NCBI GenBank assembly: GCA_964019055.1
Contig: OZ025220.1
Coordinates: 7,602,201 to 7,666,200, forward strand
Direction: 5' to 3'
Origin: Anthopleura xanthogrammica
Lineage: Eukaryota > Cnidaria > Anthozoa > Actiniaria > Actiniidae
DNA: 64,000 bases
The position numbers were made by a program, and so were the translations under genes. Below are positions 22,672 through 37,986 of the stretch, piece after piece (position 1 is the stretch's first letter; every line of letters begins with the position of its first letter). A model generated the notes under the pieces. That model saw only the letters and a list, made by a program, of their open reading frames with translations. It ran no database searches and was not told the origin of the DNA.

Positions 22672-22894
22672 TCTTGATTATTACACCATGGTCAAAGAAC
22701 AGAGTCTGTTGTTGTTGTTGTAGAGTCAGGTCCATGCGTGTTCTAGCGTCAGATTAGAACTCCTATTGTTTTTATTATTAGAATAATTGAAGAATTTTAC
22801 TTCCGGTTTAAAGTATATTTGAAAGTCTAATGAGGAAAATCTGGAATGGATTATAAGAAGTGCTGGATAACAGAGTGAAGTTTTACGAAAACTG

Positions 22895-23043
22895 ACACTA
22901 CTTTGCTAATACAAATTTTCTCTCGTTCTAGTTTACTCAGGGGGCAAAATGGTGTTGCACGGCCACATTTTGTCTCATTAATTCAACAAATTTGCCCCTG
23001 AGTAAACTGGAACGAGAGAAAATTTGTATTAGCAAAGTAGTGT
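22895..23043. mobile_element. Foldback element with 53-54-bp arms
   Basis: ACACTACTTTGCTAATACAA and the following CTCTCGTTCTAGTTTACTC (22895-22948) pair with TTTGCCCCTGAGTAAACTGG through GCAAAGTAGTGT (22991-23043), with only two or three mismatches. The 42-base loop contains ACGGCCACATTTTG. Confidence 0.9.
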
Positions 23044-23108
23044 ATTAAGAACGAAGAATCGAGGAATGGGGAAAGGAAATATAGTGAAATGATGATAATC
23101 TGACATAA

Positions 23109-23150
23109 GAAAGAAAGAACGAACGAACGAACGAACGAACGAACGAACGA

Positions 23151-23213
<63 letters not shown>

Positions 23214-23311
23214 GAAGGAAGGAAGGAAGGAAGGAAGGAAGGAAGGAAGAACGAACGAACGAACGAACGAACGAACGAACGAACGAACGAAAAAAAGAAA
23301 GAAAGAAAGAA

Positions 23312-23386
<75 letters not shown>

Positions 23387-23477
23387 ACGAACGAACGAAC
23401 GAACGAGGAAGAAAGGAAGAAAGGAAGAAAGGAAGAAAGGAAGAAAGGAAGAAAGGAAGAAAGGAAGAAAGGAAGAA
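23109..23477. repeat. Mosaic tetranucleotide array
   Basis: Successive blocks of (AACG)n, (AAAG)n, (AAGG)n, (AACG)n, (AAAG)n, (GACA)n, (AACG)n and (GGAAGAAA)n. Each block differs from its neighbour by one base per unit. Confidence 0.95.
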
Positions 23478-24319
23478 ATATTTAAAAAGGACGAATTAGA
23501 ATATAAAAAAAAAAATTGGCATTGGCATTGGGAGGGGTGAAAGATTATGATTAATTAAGAAGTGAATGTAGTCTAGACAACTCGTGCTTTCGCAACTATT
23601 TGTAGACCCTAACAGCACCTTCAATAAGTACGACTATCAGCCCACTCAGCACCAAATATCCCGTGACCCTTCCCACGAAATTAATGCTTCCATGTTATAA
23701 TTTTTTTAAAGAAATTTTAATTTAGAAGTTCTTTTTTCGTCTCTGTCGGGACAAAAGAAAAGCCAGTTGTTACTGAAGGGTCTTCATAGCTTTTGTTGAT
23801 GAGCCGATTTCCTATGGATTTGGCTCGACTCCAACTGTACCCCTTCACAGTTTGCGAACGTCACCAAGGAGGAACTGCTCCAAATTAGTTGGCATTTTTC
23901 CACTTGAAATCACGAAGCCTTTTCAAGCCTTTGAAGCCTTGCATTCGCTTCCTCTACCATTTCAACTCCTCTCCCCTTAGTCCTCGGTCAGCACAGGCTT
24001 TTCATTGTCTCGGTACGTCAGGTCGATAGTAGAAATAGTCTAAATAGTTTCGAAGTAATGTCATAAAGTTTCAATCCTTACTAAATATCAAAGCATCATG
24101 GAAAAACATGCCAAAACATGCAAGAACGCGAAAGAAAATAGAAAGACCTCTCTAAAACCAAAATTAAATGTTACCTTACTTCAAATCTAAGCTTTCAGCA
24201 AGCTTCAGCAGAAATAAGACCCTCAAAAATGTCAAGAAAACGAAAGTTATTTTATTAAAATTTGACAAGTTTGCGAACCGGAAATACTTTTGCAACGTCA
24301 GATTTGTCTACGAGACTCG

Positions 24320-24420
24320 TTCCCAGGCAATGATGTCATCTTCCTTATTTGGCGCTGTAGGTCTGGCCAACAGGGCGGCCATTTTTCGTAGCTTCCGCTA
24401 CAACTTTACGTTGACAATCC
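24320..24420 (+). promoter_or_regulatory. Probable Rab11 promoter / 5' leader
   Basis: Contains GATGTCATCTTCC (an ETS-type CTTCC core) and GGCGGCCATTTTT, close to the YY1 core CCAT, which is often found at housekeeping promoters. It ends at AATCCG followed by GTAAATATC, a possible splice donor that would make this a non-coding first exon about 200 bases 5' of the ATG. No acceptor was fixed. Confidence 0.3.
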
Positions 24421-24628
24421 GGTAAATATCTCAACCATCCTTGGGTATTTTGGTTCAATATTTCACTTCAGAAGCCTCAGACATATAGCTTAAACATCCT
24501 GCTATTGATTTTGTGAATTTGAGGAATTTTGGTTGAGAAATATTGACATTTTTAAGGCTTATTCAAATCTGCTTTGAAACTGAATAATTTGACTTTGGAC
24601 TTGGTTGTTATAGCATACACTTTCGACC

Positions 24629-29372
<4,744 letters not shown>

Positions 29373-29930
29373 ATTCTTATCAGCAATTCCAAATTCCTGT
29401 TTCGTTGGTAACTATTCTTTTCTATCTTAAACTACTTTCCAGGGGGAGATTTAATTACATTTAAAAGGGAACACTGAATAACTTGTGATTTAGTTTCTAA
29501 GGAAATTACTGTAGTGACCCCCCCTGACTTAGTAGAAGTGAATACATGCACACACACACACATGTTTATTATGTGTCAAAATAACTTGTAAGTCAGTTTC
29601 AAAAATTGTTTTATTCTTTGTTTGCTTTTATGTTGACAATGTTGTCCAAAATACCTCACGATGATGTAATGCGTAAAAACCCTGAATTATTCTCATGATA
29701 AATAAGGCAACTGTGTTGATGTCTATGACATGAAAAAAAATTCTGAGAAATTTTTGTTGATATACAGAATGCCAAAAAGTGTTGATGTATAAAACTAAAT
29801 GATTCAAATGACAGACACAAAGGGCATGTTGGTGCACATAACAAGAGAATATACCAAAATCTTTTTTTTTTCAAAGTACACCAACATGGCAGTAATTATG
29901 TCACCTTGAAGCAAACCAAATTGATTTGTA
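29373..29930 (+). other. Probable Rab11 3' UTR
   Basis: AT-rich, with a short (CA)n run near 29550. No canonical AATAAA could be assigned with confidence close to the stop. Confidence 0.4.
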
Positions 29931-29934
29931 GGAC

Positions 29935-30182
29935 AAAGACAGTAGTGGGCATATATACGTGTGACGAAGATACCCCTTTTTTTTTAAAAAAAAACATTGT
30001 TGGTTGGAAATCTGAAATCTGAGACTAAAATGAATATTCGGCTGTGAGCTGGGGATTTAAATCTGAAGGAAACTAAAAATTGTTTTGTCTTCATAATAAG
30101 TACTTTGCAACAAGTTAATATCGACATATGCCACTACTGTGCCTTTAAGCAATGACCAATTGGTCTCAGATTTCAGATTCAA
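29935..30182. repeat. Two interleaved inverted-repeat pairs
   Basis: GACAGTAGTGGGCATATAT (29937) pairs with ACATATGCCACTACTGTG (30123), and GGAAATCTGAAATCTGAGAC (30006) pairs with GGTCTCAGATTTCAGATTC (30162). The pairs overlap without nesting, suggesting two overlapping short elements. Confidence 0.6.
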
Positions 30183-30445
30183 AGTCTCTGACTGGCAATG
30201 CTTTTTGAAAGAGGTGTATACTCAACATGCAAACAAAGAATCAAAACATCCTTGTCCAGAATGTTGTCTAATCCCAAGAGTCCCATGGCCTCATGATTAT
30301 AAGAAGATTGTTGATTAATACAACGCATTAAATTCTTTTGCCCTTCTGAGATTATACATGTAGTTAGAGGCGCATTATGTTGTGGGTCTATCTTCTCATT
30401 TGATAAATACTGCTCTCTGATCCCATTTATATAGGTATATACACA

Positions 30446-30577
30446 TACCCCTTGCAGCACGTTGGAATGCAGCTCAATTTGGAGGAGAAAAAAAAGTTTG
30501 CAATTCTTAGGAGATTGAAATTATTTTGTTTTGTCCTCCAAATTGAGCTGCTTTGACATCACATGAAAGGGGTATTT
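30446..30577. mobile_element. MITE family 1 copy
   Basis: ATACCCCTTGCAGCACGTTG at the left, CATGAAAGGGGTATTTATAT at the right, and internal arms CAGCTCAATTTGGAGGAG and GTCCTCCAAATTGAGCTGC. Confidence 0.85.
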
Positions 30578-30583
30578 ATATAT

Positions 30584-30640
30584 ACAGGCTTTGCACTGTC
30601 ACATGATGGCAGCCATGACAGGAGGCAAAACAATTGCAAT
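30584..30640. mobile_element. Solo arm of the foldback element found at 47946
   Basis: GGCTTTGCACTGTCACATGA, then TGGCAGCCATGACAGGAGG, corresponds to one arm of the 47946-48106 element; the partner arm is absent nearby. Confidence 0.6.
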
Positions 30641-30674
30641 AAATCCAAGATGATTTTAATAAGGGGGCCCACAG

Positions 30675-31303
30675 CTATTTCAAAAAGTTTGGTGAAGGTT
30701 TTGTTGCATGCTGCGTGTTGCATACACCCTATGCATAAGGGCGTGGCCATGGAAATACCTTAGTTTATCAGTTATTGAAAACACCATTGCTTTCATTGTA
30801 AAGAGTATATCGATTTTAGTAATCTCCAAAAATTTCAGCTTACTAACATTAAATGATAAAAAGCTACAGCTGTTTGAAATTCGAAAGATTTGTATGGAAA
30901 CAACAACCAAGGCCTGACCAGCCTCGTTTTCATGTTTTTGGTACATTTCAAATGCTTATAACTCTGCAGGGATTTAATATATAACAATAGAACTCTACCA
31001 AATTACTAATTTAGACATGCTCTTTCTTGTAATCAAAATATATTTTTGAAATCATTGATGATTCATGGTGCTCGTTCCCAGTCTTTACTCTATATGCATA
31101 GGGTGTATATTACTTACCAAGCTTGAAATGTATTATATTCATATGTAAATTATGTCAGCACTGAAGAAAAAAACGTGCAGACAAAGTTTGGGAAAATCCC
31201 ATATTGTTATGACCTTTCGCTGATTGCATTTACCTCCATAGTGCATTTCAGGCTTGGTATGCAACATGCAGCAAAACCTTCACCAACCATTTTTTGAAAG
31301 AGA
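30675..31303. mobile_element. Inverted-repeat element of about 630 bp
   Basis: The left end TTTGGTGAAGGTTTTGTTGC, then ATGCTGCGTGTTGCATAC, pairs with the right end GTATGCAACATGCAGCAAAA, then CCTTCACCAACCATT. An inner pair is formed by ACACCCTATGCATA (30726) and TATGCATAGGGTGT (31093). No transposase frame lies inside. Confidence 0.8.
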
Positions 31304-31483
31304 CCCCTTTCATGCGACACCAAAGCAGCTCAATTTAAAGGACAAACAAAAGAATAAGCCAAATCGGAAATTCAGAAAGACACGAAATTCGGGATAACCA
31401 CATGACTGTTAACTGAGAATTGGAACCCGTTGTTTTGTCTTCCAAATTGAGCTGCATTCCGACGTGCTGAAAGGGGTCTTTAG
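31302..31483. mobile_element. MITE family 1 copy with enlarged centre
   Basis: Left GACCCCTTTCATGCGACACC; right GACGTGCTGAAAGGGGTCTT; arms GCAGCTCAATTTAAAGGACA and GTCTTCCAAATTGAGCTGC. Its centre GAGAATTGGAACC is the uninterrupted version of the site hit by the insertion at 11793. Confidence 0.85.
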
Positions 31484-32120
31484 CTCTGTATATGTACATT
31501 GTACTTGATGTTTGTGGTAGAAGAATGCGTGGTCAACTGTAAAAAGGTATTACTTTATTAAAAAAAAGCTCATTCCATAAAGAACTGCCAATTAATCCAA
31601 GATTACAAATGCTGAACTTTTTTTATCTATTAAATTTACTTCAGAATGCAATGGTATTTTTTATTGCATTGTAAATGATATTTTGATCCCTTAAAATAAA
31701 GAGCAGCAATATAAGTATCTGTGTCTCATTGAGTCATTGCTAATATTTTTTCTGCGAGCGATGTCACACGCAAATTTTCGCACGCAATGCTGCTGAAGTA
31801 GAAAACGATCCTACTTCACCAACGTTCTCTGCAGATATTGCGCGCAATGCTGCACCTTGTGTCCGCGCCTTAACACACAAATAGCTCAGATGAAACAATG
31901 AAACTGTCAGATGTCAAATCATCTATATAAGCTCATGGTTGCCATTAAGATTTTTTTTTTGTATTTCATTCACTTGAGAATCAATGCAAACCTGTATTTT
32001 TATGTAGACATTTTTCCCTAAGGGTATGATACAATATTTGAAGATCATTTTATATTAATCAGTTTGTCAATTAAAGCAGTCTTAAAAATGAAAAAGCAAA
32101 TTTCGAACTTGGCATGCAGT
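31484..32120. other. Intergenic, nothing recognised
   Basis: AT-rich. An AATAAA at about 31694 is isolated and cannot be tied to a gene. Confidence 0.35.
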
Positions 32121-32157
32121 GACACGAGAGAAAAACGCGGTCTGCGCATGCATGCTC
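32121..32157. mobile_element. Solo arm related to the 9-bp-duplication foldback family
   Basis: GACACGAGAGAAAAACGCGG followed by TCTGCGCATGCATGCTC matches one terminus of the elements at 34146 and 38537. Confidence 0.55.
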
Positions 32158-32163
32158 ATATAG

Positions 32164-32306
32164 TGTATAGACCCCTTGCAGCACGTCGGAATGCAGCTCA
32201 ATTTGGAGGGCAAAACAATAGGTTCCAACCCTCACGAGTTTAAAATTCTTTTGTTTTGACCTCCAAATTGAGCTGCTCTGACGTCACGCGCAAGGAATCT
32301 ATATAC
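32164..32306. mobile_element. MITE family 1 copy
   Basis: Begins TATAGACCCCTTGCAGCACG and ends TGACGTCACGCGCAAGGAAT; the best-preserved full-length copy at the left end. Confidence 0.9.
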
Positions 32307-32553
32307 AAGAATAGGCCTCAAGAATGATGACGTTTTATACCTACATTTCCAGAATCCCTTTCGGTACCATTGTTTGTTGTACTAATTTTCACTATTGTCT
32401 TGGTATTCTCAAAGGAGTTTTAAAATTTGAATATGAAAAGAGATTTTGAAAAGGATTGTGGTAGTTTAGGTATGAAGCGTCATGAGGTTATAGGGGTCTA
32501 TTAGGTATAGGTATTAGCTACGTGGACCGCTCGCTCCAGGGTATTGAGCAACA

Positions 32554-32614
32554 TATATAGACCCCTTGCCCTCCAAATTGAGCTGCATTCCGACGTGCTG
32601 CAAGGGGTCTATAG
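32554..32614. mobile_element. Minimal 59-bp deletion derivative of MITE family 1
   Basis: TATAGACCCCTTG is joined directly to CCCTCCAAATTGAGCTGC and ends GTGCTGCAAGGGGTCTATA. One arm and the whole centre are missing, but both terminal inverted repeats are intact. Confidence 0.85.
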
Positions 32615-32841
32615 ACCAACTGGTATCCGGTGTTGTGCTGTTGACGGCCACGTAGCCTGTAGAATTAATTGAGTGATACATTAGTTAACGGTTGTCTGTT
32701 TCATATGGGAAATACGGAAAATAGAGCAGATTATGATGATTGTGAAAAGTAACGGCACACAGCACGGTTACGGCGCGGCGCGGACATGGCACCGTATGTC
32801 GAAAAGAAAGAAAGAAAGAAAGAAAAAGAAAATGATCATGG

Positions 32842-32890
32842 CTGCGCCTGCGATATTTTTGAAAGCGCTCGCGCATCTCGAAAATGGTTA
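32842..32890. mobile_element. Solo arm of the foldback element found at 46305
   Basis: GCGCCTGCGATATTTTTGAA, then AGCGCTCGCGCATCTCGAAA, is identical over about 45 bases to the right arm at 46411-46457. Confidence 0.75.
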
Positions 32891-33148
32891 CTTAAACATT
32901 GCTGAAAATGTACATATATTATTATTTATAAATGAGAAGCGTGAAAAGCGCGCGAAAAGTTGGCACCTTTGCACCGTGACAAGACGAGAACCAGCTTCGG
33001 TACATGAAAGAGCAAACGTTTATATTAGTGGAATTTTACCAGAAAAGATCAAAGAAAATATCAGATTTGGACTTCTGATTCATATGTCAACGACTCCTAA
33101 AGCAGCAGAAGTAATAAAAACTCAGGCGACACTTCAACTGAGCTCAGA

Positions 33149-33497
33149 ATGTGGTCGTTTGAGATCCTTTTACCTGTTGTCGTCCTTCTGGTCCTTCAGC
33201 AGCTCTCGTCTCTACTAGCTAAACTCAAAGCTAAAACTCCAGTATTTTCAAGAAATACACAAACCAAACAAGCCGTATTATTGATATTTAAACTGAAGGT
33301 ATAGAATGAACTGTCCTGGGTAGTGAAATATCGATAGAGTGAGTTGGATAGAGTCGAGAAATAAAGCTAATGTCGCTAATATTTTTCAACTTTCTTTGAA
33401 GCAGTTCGACAAAGTCTCGAGATCCGAGAGCTCTGTTTACCTTGAGAAACTGATGTGGCATTATAAGCCAACGTTTGCTCTTCAATCCGAAATTCAG
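33149..33497 (+). CDS. Candidate two-exon secreted protein (partial, unrecognised)
   Basis: The ATG at 33149 opens MWSFEILLPVVVLLVLQQLS, a convincing signal peptide, and the frame runs 50 codons to CTGAAG with the possible donor GTATAG (after 33298, phase 0). About 100 bases on, TTTTTCAACTTTCTTTGAAG precedes a fully open 32-codon segment (33402-33497; QFDKVSRSESSVYLEKLMWH and so on to LQSEIQ) ending in the strong donor GTAAGA. The acceptor is a tandem AAG-CAG, so one Gln may be skipped. There are no cysteines. I do not recognise the product and could not find the next exon. It could be a chance arrangement. Confidence 0.35.
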
Positions 33498-33599
33498 GTA
33501 AGAAATCATCTAATATAAATAGCAAGAATTTGTGTAATTTAGTGTAAGAATTTAGTGTAAGAATTTGAATCGTAAAACATATCAAACTTTCACTTCAAT

Positions 33600-34080
33600 A
33601 ACATTGTTGTTCACACGCTCAACAAATCTATATCCATATTTGGCAAGATTACCCTATTTGCAATTGAATGTAGATCCCCTTTTGTTAGGTGAATTCTCGG
33701 CTAAATTTCTCTGTAAATTCGCGAAAATTTGAATAAAAACTTGCACATATTGTATCGGAATCGTAAAACATTAAATTATAAATTGTTTTTTTATATTTTT
33801 GCATGATGTTAGAAGTATTGACTATTTATGGATATTATTATAACTCGAGGCAAATCAGTAACTCAAAAGGAAATTAGTGAATAAAGATAAATGCAAGCTC
33901 GACACATTTAAAGTCATTTGTTGTTTTTATCGTTAAGATAACTGCCTGTTATTAAACGTTCGATTTTAGCCCACGATGGGCCCGCGCACAAAAACCGCTG
34001 TAAAGTATGTAGGCATAACTTGACCTATACCAAAAAAACCTGTGAGATTAGTACTATAATTTAAGGCCGAATACAAACGT
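33600..34080. other. Left part resembling the MITE at 55996
   Basis: AACTGCCTGTTATTAAACG and the later AGCCCACGATGGGCCCGCGC followed by ACAAAAACCGCTG (33940-34010) match the left portion of the 55996 element. The rest shows nothing. Confidence 0.45.
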
Positions 34081-34099
34081 TGAATTTCACATGAGCCGA

Positions 34100-34685
34100 A
34101 CTTAATGATCCCGGGGAGAGGGGGGATTCCCATAGTAGAGGGGCGGACACGAGTGAAAAACGCACTGCGCATGCTCGAAAGTTCGTCGTGTTTACAAAGA
34201 AAACCATTGGAGATTTACCGGAGTTTAGTAAATCTCTAAAGTTAAGGCCGTTCGTGGAAAGTTAGTGCTTATTTTTTCCTGACACATTACTTTAGTTGTT
34301 TCTCTTTCCCTGGTCAAATAATACGAGAGAAATTCGCATAATATAAGACATGTAAATCTTGAATGGTTTTCTTCGTAAACTCGACTCGTCTATGAATTTT
34401 CTGCCGAACTTCCGAGCACGCGCAGTGCGTTTTTCACCCGTGTCAGAGGGGTGGGGATGCTCGTCGGAAATTTTTAAAATGACGCCTATTAAAAAGGTAC
34501 CAAAATTCTCTTTCTCGTGGCCATAATAATCCGGCGCAAGTTTCACTAAAGTTTCACTTAAATGGCACCAAATGACGCTAATTTTACAGCATTTTAGTTG
34601 TTTTTTCGTTTGAACACCCTAAAAAAAACAACCAAATAACGAAAATTAACCCCGTGCGACCCTTAATTCTTATCGAAGTCCCGGG
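34100..34685. mobile_element. G-rich MITE (family 3) interrupted by a foldback element
   Basis: GATCCCGGGGAGAGGGGGGA at the left and the internal GGGGTGGGGATGCTCGTCGG, TTCTCTTTCTCGTGGCCATA and TTGTTTTTTCGTTTGAACAC correspond to the copy at 41335-41606. It ends near AGTCCCGGGCT. Confidence 0.7.
34146..34444. mobile_element. Foldback element, 9-bp target duplication, nested in a G-rich MITE
   Basis: The termini GACACGAGTGAAAAACGCAC and GTGCGTTTTTCACCCGTGTC are inverted. The flanks AGAGGGGCG (34137-34145) and AGAGGGGTG (34445-34453) form a 9-bp duplication with one mismatch. Same family as 38537-38871. Confidence 0.88.
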
Positions 34686-34741
34686 CTAATAATATCAAAG
34701 AAGATCACCTTATCATCCATTGTTTTCAATGCGTTCGGCTT

Positions 34742-34747
34742 ATTATT

Positions 34748-34794
<47 letters not shown>
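34742..34794. repeat. (AAT)n microsatellite
   Basis: About 16 units of AAT, preceded by a short inverted TTATTATTATTAATAATAAT. Confidence 0.9.
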
Positions 34795-34795
<1 letters not shown>

Positions 34796-34799
34796 TCGC

Positions 34800-36060
34800 T
34801 TTGTACTTTATAGCCAAAAAGATTAAATTCACCATAGGAAATAGTCCAATTTATGAATTTATAAATTTGTTATTCAATGCATACCGCTGTTCTTGATGAC
34901 CACAGACTCATATAGGAATAGTTCAACTTGTTATTCAACACATGCCGCTATTTTTGATGACTACAGACTCAAGTGTAAAGTTAAGTTATCAGCAGTTTTT
35001 GCATTGAACGGACGCACCATTAGCCTCTGAAATAGGACTTTAAAAGCAAACAAAAAACAAAAAAAACTGTATTAGCAATGGCTAGACTATGAAAATAAAG
35101 GTTCTGCTCAGGTTGCACATTCTTTACATTAATGAATTTTGAGAAGAATTTGCGGTCAAGGATCACAGTGGTATTTCCCGTAGGGTATAACCGATATCAG
35201 CTTACGACGAGTCAGCGGTTTGACCCATTAGCCTCTCTTATATGACTTTAAAAGCAAAATATTTCATGACCGCGGGCTCATTTTGTAATAGCAGCATCTA
35301 GACCAATGATATTGCTAGTTTTTTTAATAGCAGTCTAAGTCTAAGTCTAAGAGATTTACATTGGCTTCATGGTTTTGTTATGACGTGCGGTGAGTCTTTT
35401 GTAATTTCCCAAGGGAAAGACGACAGACTACTTTTAAGTATTAAAATAGTTGTGTAGTTTGGTAGTTCAAAGTCCAGATTTCCTTAACACTCGAAAACAG
35501 CAAGAAATCAAGGTAATATTTCTCAATAATTTTCTCATAATACATAAAAAGCGCTTTACATGTCGAAATTTAATGTAGACATGTAGCGAATTTATTTAAG
35601 CATATTGTTTAGAAGAAAACACAAACATTAGCTAAGAATTTATATGAAAAGTCTCAAAACACTCACGTTTCGTTCGTTTTAAAGTTGCCTCATTGTATAT
35701 TATCATTGCAAATCATTTTAAAAAAACTCTCCATAATTTTCTAATGATTTTCTGACAAATTGTTCAGAAGAGAACACAGCAAGGGAATTGTATATGAGGC
35801 AATGAAAAGTCTCAAAACATCTTCACGTTTCGTCCATTTTAGTTGCCTCATTTTATCATAGCAAAATTTTCAAAAAATAATTTTGTTTTGTTTATAAGAT
35901 TATTAATATACGTTCTGATCAAGCACATACACTAGTACTAGACAATGCGCAACATTGAATTCAGTATATAACATAATTTATAAATAATATAGTTTTCCCA
36001 AAGGGTACGAAATTGTCAGATGAGTACAATATTTGATATTAGTTTGAAATTATGCTTGTC
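34800..36060. other. Intergenic, with low-grade duplications
   Basis: A diverged tandem pair at 34845-34985 shares TTGTTATTCAA, CCGCT and GACTCA words. A second pair near 35660 and 35810 shares AAAAGTCTCAAAACA and CACGTTTCGT. No coding exon seen. Confidence 0.45.
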
Positions 36061-36215
36061 TTTGTGGATTTGGTTTTCACTTTCGAGGGTTTTTCTTCAG
36101 GTTTAAAATTCTCCAGTTGTCCTCCCAGCGCATGTAATTTCCAATTTAATCTGTGAGTTATCCATGCACTTTATACTTAGATCAGCCCAGAGGTTGTATC
36201 AGGGTTTCATGAATT
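36060..36215 (+). mobile_element. 5'-truncated SINE with a 57-bp module at its end
   Basis: The body words CGAGGGTTTTTCTTCAGG and CTCCAGTTGTCCTCCC are followed by one 57-bp-family unit in the minus sense (AATCTGTGAGTTATCCATGC through CAGCCCAGAGGTTGTATCAG). This ties the satellite unit to the SINE. Confidence 0.65.
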
Positions 36216-36916
36216 GATATTTGATTTCGATCCTCACTTATTCATATTCAAACATTATGGAGGGATTCTCTTCGCCCATTTCAGTGCTCACTATCAGTTT
36301 AATTCATCTTAATCTTAATCTAATGACAATAATGACACACGAATCCCCAGGTTAATAGGTTTGATATTTTAATGCAAGCAGCAAAATAATTTTTGATGTT
36401 ATTTTTCTTGCTTTTTGCTTTTTGCTGGTGATATGACTGGGATAAATTCTGTAAAATTTGAAAGAAAATATGTCGGAAAAGCAATGAAATATAAATGTAA
36501 ACGTACAAACTTTTGGTAAAGAATTAAACTGTTTTTGCTTCTCCATACAGTTTTCCGAATTTGAATGAAAATATATCGAAAAAATAGAAAAAAAAAGAAA
36601 TGTTGTTTTGATTCTGGCGGAAGTTTTTTTCTTGTTATTTTTTTCGTAATTGCGCAAAAATTTGAAATAATGAGTTTGTTCTACAGACGTGTTTTGACTG
36701 CGACTACCTTTTCCCCTCTTGTTTATTTTTTCGTAAAAAGGAAAAAATAAGATCTGTTTGTATATTCAAAGTACATATTTTTCTTTCGCAACTGAAGATG
36801 ACAGTACTTACTGCCAAATGTTTTATTCCAAAATAGTATTCTTGTCATTTTATTAAAATATACTTTAAAAGATTGCAGTTATCCAGACTTATTATTAAAA
36901 ACACTATACAATCACG

Positions 36917-37165
36917 ATGCTACCGTATTTCAAAACTTATTTACATTTCATATCCGTTCAAATTCGAACAAATATTATATCTGCTGACGATGGTGATTGG
37001 AGACTAAACGATAATATGATAATCCCGAGTGGATACCAGAATAAAACAATATTGTTTCTTGGGAAACCATTGCAAGCAGACACTGAAAAAAGAGAAATTA
37101 CATTTTTAATATTGCCTCAGGGTGTTCATCCGGTACTTGCTGTTCTAATAACCATGTATAGATAA
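36917..37165 (+). CDS. Candidate short ORF or terminal exon, unrecognised
   Basis: 82 codons from an ATG (MLPYFKTYLHFISVQIR and onward), with an N-glycosylation-like NKT and a hydrophobic end LPQGVHPVLAVLITMYR. Composition is protein-like and not repeat-derived. It could be a terminal exon with an acceptor near GATTGGAG. No homology recognised. Confidence 0.22.
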   Translation: MLPYFKTYLHFISVQIRTNIISADDGDWRLNDNMIIPSGYQNKTILFLGKPLQADTEKREITFLILPQGVHPVLAVLITMYR

Positions 37166-37203
37166 GAGGATTTATGTGTTAGAGATATAGGTTTTTAAAA
37201 GAA

Positions 37204-37600
37204 AGGAAGGAGGCGCACTCGCCTCTCATCTTTGGGATCTTGGGTTCGATTCCTGGACTTGATGGTGCACTTGAGCAGAGTTTGTTTAATTCCCCTTGAT
37301 TCGAGGGTTTTTCTCAGGGTTCTCTGGTCTTCCTCCCTCCTCGAGACCTAACGCGCTAAATTCCAATAAACCAGTTCACAGTTTAAGAATCGTTTTCAGT
37401 GCGCATGCGATTTTATCCCGAATTTCTCACCTTCTTTTGTTTAATTAAAAGCGAAAGAAGGTTTAAACAATAGAAGATGAGAAATTCGGGATAAAATCGC
37501 ATGCGCACTGAAAACGACTCTTAAACTGTGAACTGGCATATTCGATCTGTGAATTTCGTGCCACTTTGGTCAGCTCAGCCCAGAACGTGTTTCAGATTAC
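37204..37600 (+). mobile_element. SINE split by a foldback element
   Basis: GGTTCGATTCC (37243-37253) is a perfect B box; the 5' A box is not clear. The body (TTGATTCGAGGGTTTTTCTC, CTTCCTCCCTCC) runs to 37370. After the insertion the tail resumes at CATATTCGATCTGTGAATTT with a decayed 57-bp module (CAGCTCAGCCCAGAACGTG). Confidence 0.75.
37371..37536. mobile_element. Foldback element nested in a SINE
   Basis: The arms CCAGTTCACAGTTTAAGAAT, then CGTTTTCAGTGCGCATGCGA, then TTTTATCCCGAATTTCTCA pair almost perfectly with 37476-37536. The central loop contains TTGTTTAATTAAAAGCG. Confidence 0.9.
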
Positions 37601-37743
37601 CGTATCGATCGCAACAATATTTGAACGGGAAGACAAAATGTGTTGGGGAACTGAGTGGATTCGATGATTATCCAAATAAATGGCCAACGAAAATCCCTTA
37701 AAAGGGGACGCATAAGCTAAGATAAAATCTAGAGTATCATGAA

Positions 37744-37986
37744 GTTTAACGGTTGCACATGAGAAGACACATGAATATGGATACAACTCAAACAAAGAAT
37801 CTTATTCTCAAGAGAATGACAAGTGGTCTGAAATGGAAAAACATTACGCCAAGGCTGATGCGTATCATTTCTTTGTTTAACGGTCGTGCATGAGAAGACA
37901 CATGAATATGGATACAACTCAAACAAAGAATCTTATTCTCAAGAGAATGACACGTGGTCTGAAATGGAAAACATTACGCCCAAGCT
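37744..37986. mobile_element. Family 2 element, two 131-bp units
   Basis: AACGGTTGCACATGAGAAG at 37748 and AACGGTCGTGCATGAGAAG at 37879 are exactly 131 bp apart; AATGACACGTGGTCTGAAAT ends the second unit. Confidence 0.8.

Larger units (their letters stand above)
22672..24628. other. Divergent intergenic region between ephrin and Rab11
   Basis: About 1.96 kb separates the two start codons. It holds a foldback element (22895-23043), a mosaic tetranucleotide array (23109-23477) and a probable Rab11 promoter/leader near 24320-24420. The rest is unremarkable. Confidence 0.7.

Noticed and set aside
32733..33218. 161-residue plus-strand frame
   Set aside because: It opens in an AAAG-type run and crosses a foldback solo arm that gives the same residues (PAIFLKALAHLENG) at 46408. 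No domain, and it conflicts with a better candidate frame starting at 33149.
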